From contig NZ_OY821667.1 in assembly GCF_963682185.1 (NCBI RefSeq), positions 3,175,501 through 3,239,500 on the forward strand: DNA of 64,000 nt, read 5' to 3'. Below are positions 63,400 through 64,000 of this stretch, piece by piece (position 1 is the first letter of the stretch; each line of letters opens with the position of its first letter). The notes beneath the pieces were generated by a model. That model was not told the origin of the DNA and did not search any database. It saw nothing but the letters and a program-made list of their open reading frames with translations. The DNA comes from an uncultured Cohaesibacter sp. GTDB taxonomy: Bacteria > Pseudomonadota > Alphaproteobacteria > Rhizobiales > Cohaesibacteraceae. The position numbers and the translations under genes are program-made.

Positions 63400-64000
63400 C
63401 CACTCTTCTCACCAAAGCCATGGTTCCCCTCTTCGGGATTTTGCTGCTTGCCGGATGCGCCAACAATCAGGAGAAGATCGGGGCCACTCCGGAATTGTCT
63501 CCCATGGGCAATGGCCTGCGGCAGCCGATGATCAACCCGACGCTTGTCGGCTATCAGCCAACTCAGCAAAGAAGCTTTCATGCCATCTGGACCGAGGATC
63601 GCAATCAGTTTTTCCTCGAACCACGCGCCAAGCGGGTGGGGGATGTCTTGACTGTTCTCATCAATATTGAAGATGAAGCCAGCCTCGACAATGCTTCCGA
63701 TCGCAGCCGCGACAGCTCAGAGAAGCAGTCTCTGGGCTTCGGGTTCAGTTTGTTCGGTTTCGGCGAAGATGGCGACGCGGATCTGGATGCAGAATCGAAA
63801 AGCTCCACCAAGGGCAAGGGTGCCATCAATCGCAAGGAAGAGATTGATTTGCAGATCGCGGCCGTCGTGACTCAGGTCTTGCCCAACCACAATCTGGTGA
63901 TTTCCGGCAGTCAGGAAGTGCGCGTGAACGCTGAAGTCCGGGTGCTTAATGTCGAGGGCATCGTGCGCCCGCGAGACATCGCTGCGAACAATGTCATCAC
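63396..64000 (+). CDS. flgH: Flagellar L-ring protein FlgH (partial)
   Basis: The first 201 codons of FlgH run to the window edge. A lipoprotein signal with LLLAGC lipobox (Cys about 20) is followed by the family stretches AIWTEDRNQFFLEPRAKRVGD, GKGAINRKEEIDLQIAAVVT and LVISGSQEVRVN (in order). It forms the L-ring in the outer membrane. The ATG overlaps the motE stop (ATGA). The C-terminal part lies outside the window. Confidence 0.95.
   Translation, partial: MTTLLTKAMVPLFGILLLAGCANNQEKIGATPELSPMGNGLRQPMINPTLVGYQPTQQRSFHAIWTEDRNQFFLEPRAKRVGDVLTVLINIEDEASLDNASDRSRDSSEKQSLGFGFSLFGFGEDGDADLDAESKSSTKGKGAINRKEEIDLQIAAVVTQVLPNHNLVISGSQEVRVNAEVRVLNVEGIVRPRDIAANNVI

Overview
The window looks like chromosomal DNA from a marine, flagellated alphaproteobacterium of the Hyphomicrobiales, possibly Cohaesibacter-like. 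This rests on an Omp2b/RopA-type porin, a TAXI-TRAP transporter, a MotE-FlgH flagellar pair, a DctBD-type two-component system, an Opp system with a fused ATPase and a cydABXDC operon. Gene density is normal. No rRNA, tRNA, insertion sequence, prophage or CRISPR array was recognised.

Layout. 1-789: no convincing gene; a possible structured RNA lies at the left edge. 790-3869: sigma-54 activator (dctD-like) and sensor kinase (dctB-like), unusually convergent. 4200-5998: a 24-residue membrane micro-ORF, a Gfo/Idh/MocA oxidoreductase and a YCII-like protein. 6091-11207: DeoR regulator behind a cluster of inverted repeats, then an MFS exporter, a TAXI receptor and a fused TRAP permease. 11398-15259: NSS transporter with a structured leader, acyltransferase and DUF1176 protein.

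15439-29567 is the centrepiece: a divergent glucuronide/hexuronate catabolic locus. Leftward run the TRAP permeases dctQM, a GH31 glycosidase, fructuronate reductase, uronate isomerase and KDPG aldolase. Rightward run the TRAP receptor, a GH2 beta-glucuronidase, a GntR/UxuR-type repressor and mannonate dehydratase. The chain is: TRAP import, release of glucuronate in the cytoplasm by GH2, then UxaC, UxuB and UxuA to 2-keto-3-deoxygluconate. KDG kinase is not in the window, and Eda cleaves the phosphorylated product. TTGGTNNACCAA palindromes in the divergent promoter region are the likely repressor operators.

29946-35549: oligopeptide ABC transporter (oppA, oppB, oppC, fused oppDF). 35550-36466: gene-free stretch with a GTGTCGCAAGCA repeat that reaches the start of a TetR gene. 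37216-43971: porin, NifX-like protein, DUF2161 nuclease-like protein, ACC deaminase with a divergent Lrp/AcdR regulator, and a TPR-sulfotransferase. 43990-45973: manganese importer MntH and MntR sharing two palindromic boxes. 46044-50075: HAD hydrolase, LacI regulator, threonine dehydratase-like enzyme, DUF3329 protein and VIT/CCC1 transporter.

50423-55394: an imelysin / di-heme DUF1111 / imelysin / DUF1513 operon, probably linked to iron or another metal. 55478-61899: cytochrome bd oxidase operon, read leftward as cydA, cydB, cydX, cydD, cydC, with a DUF2946 gene upstream. 62806-64000: motE and the start of flgH, the left part of a flagellar cluster that leaves the window.
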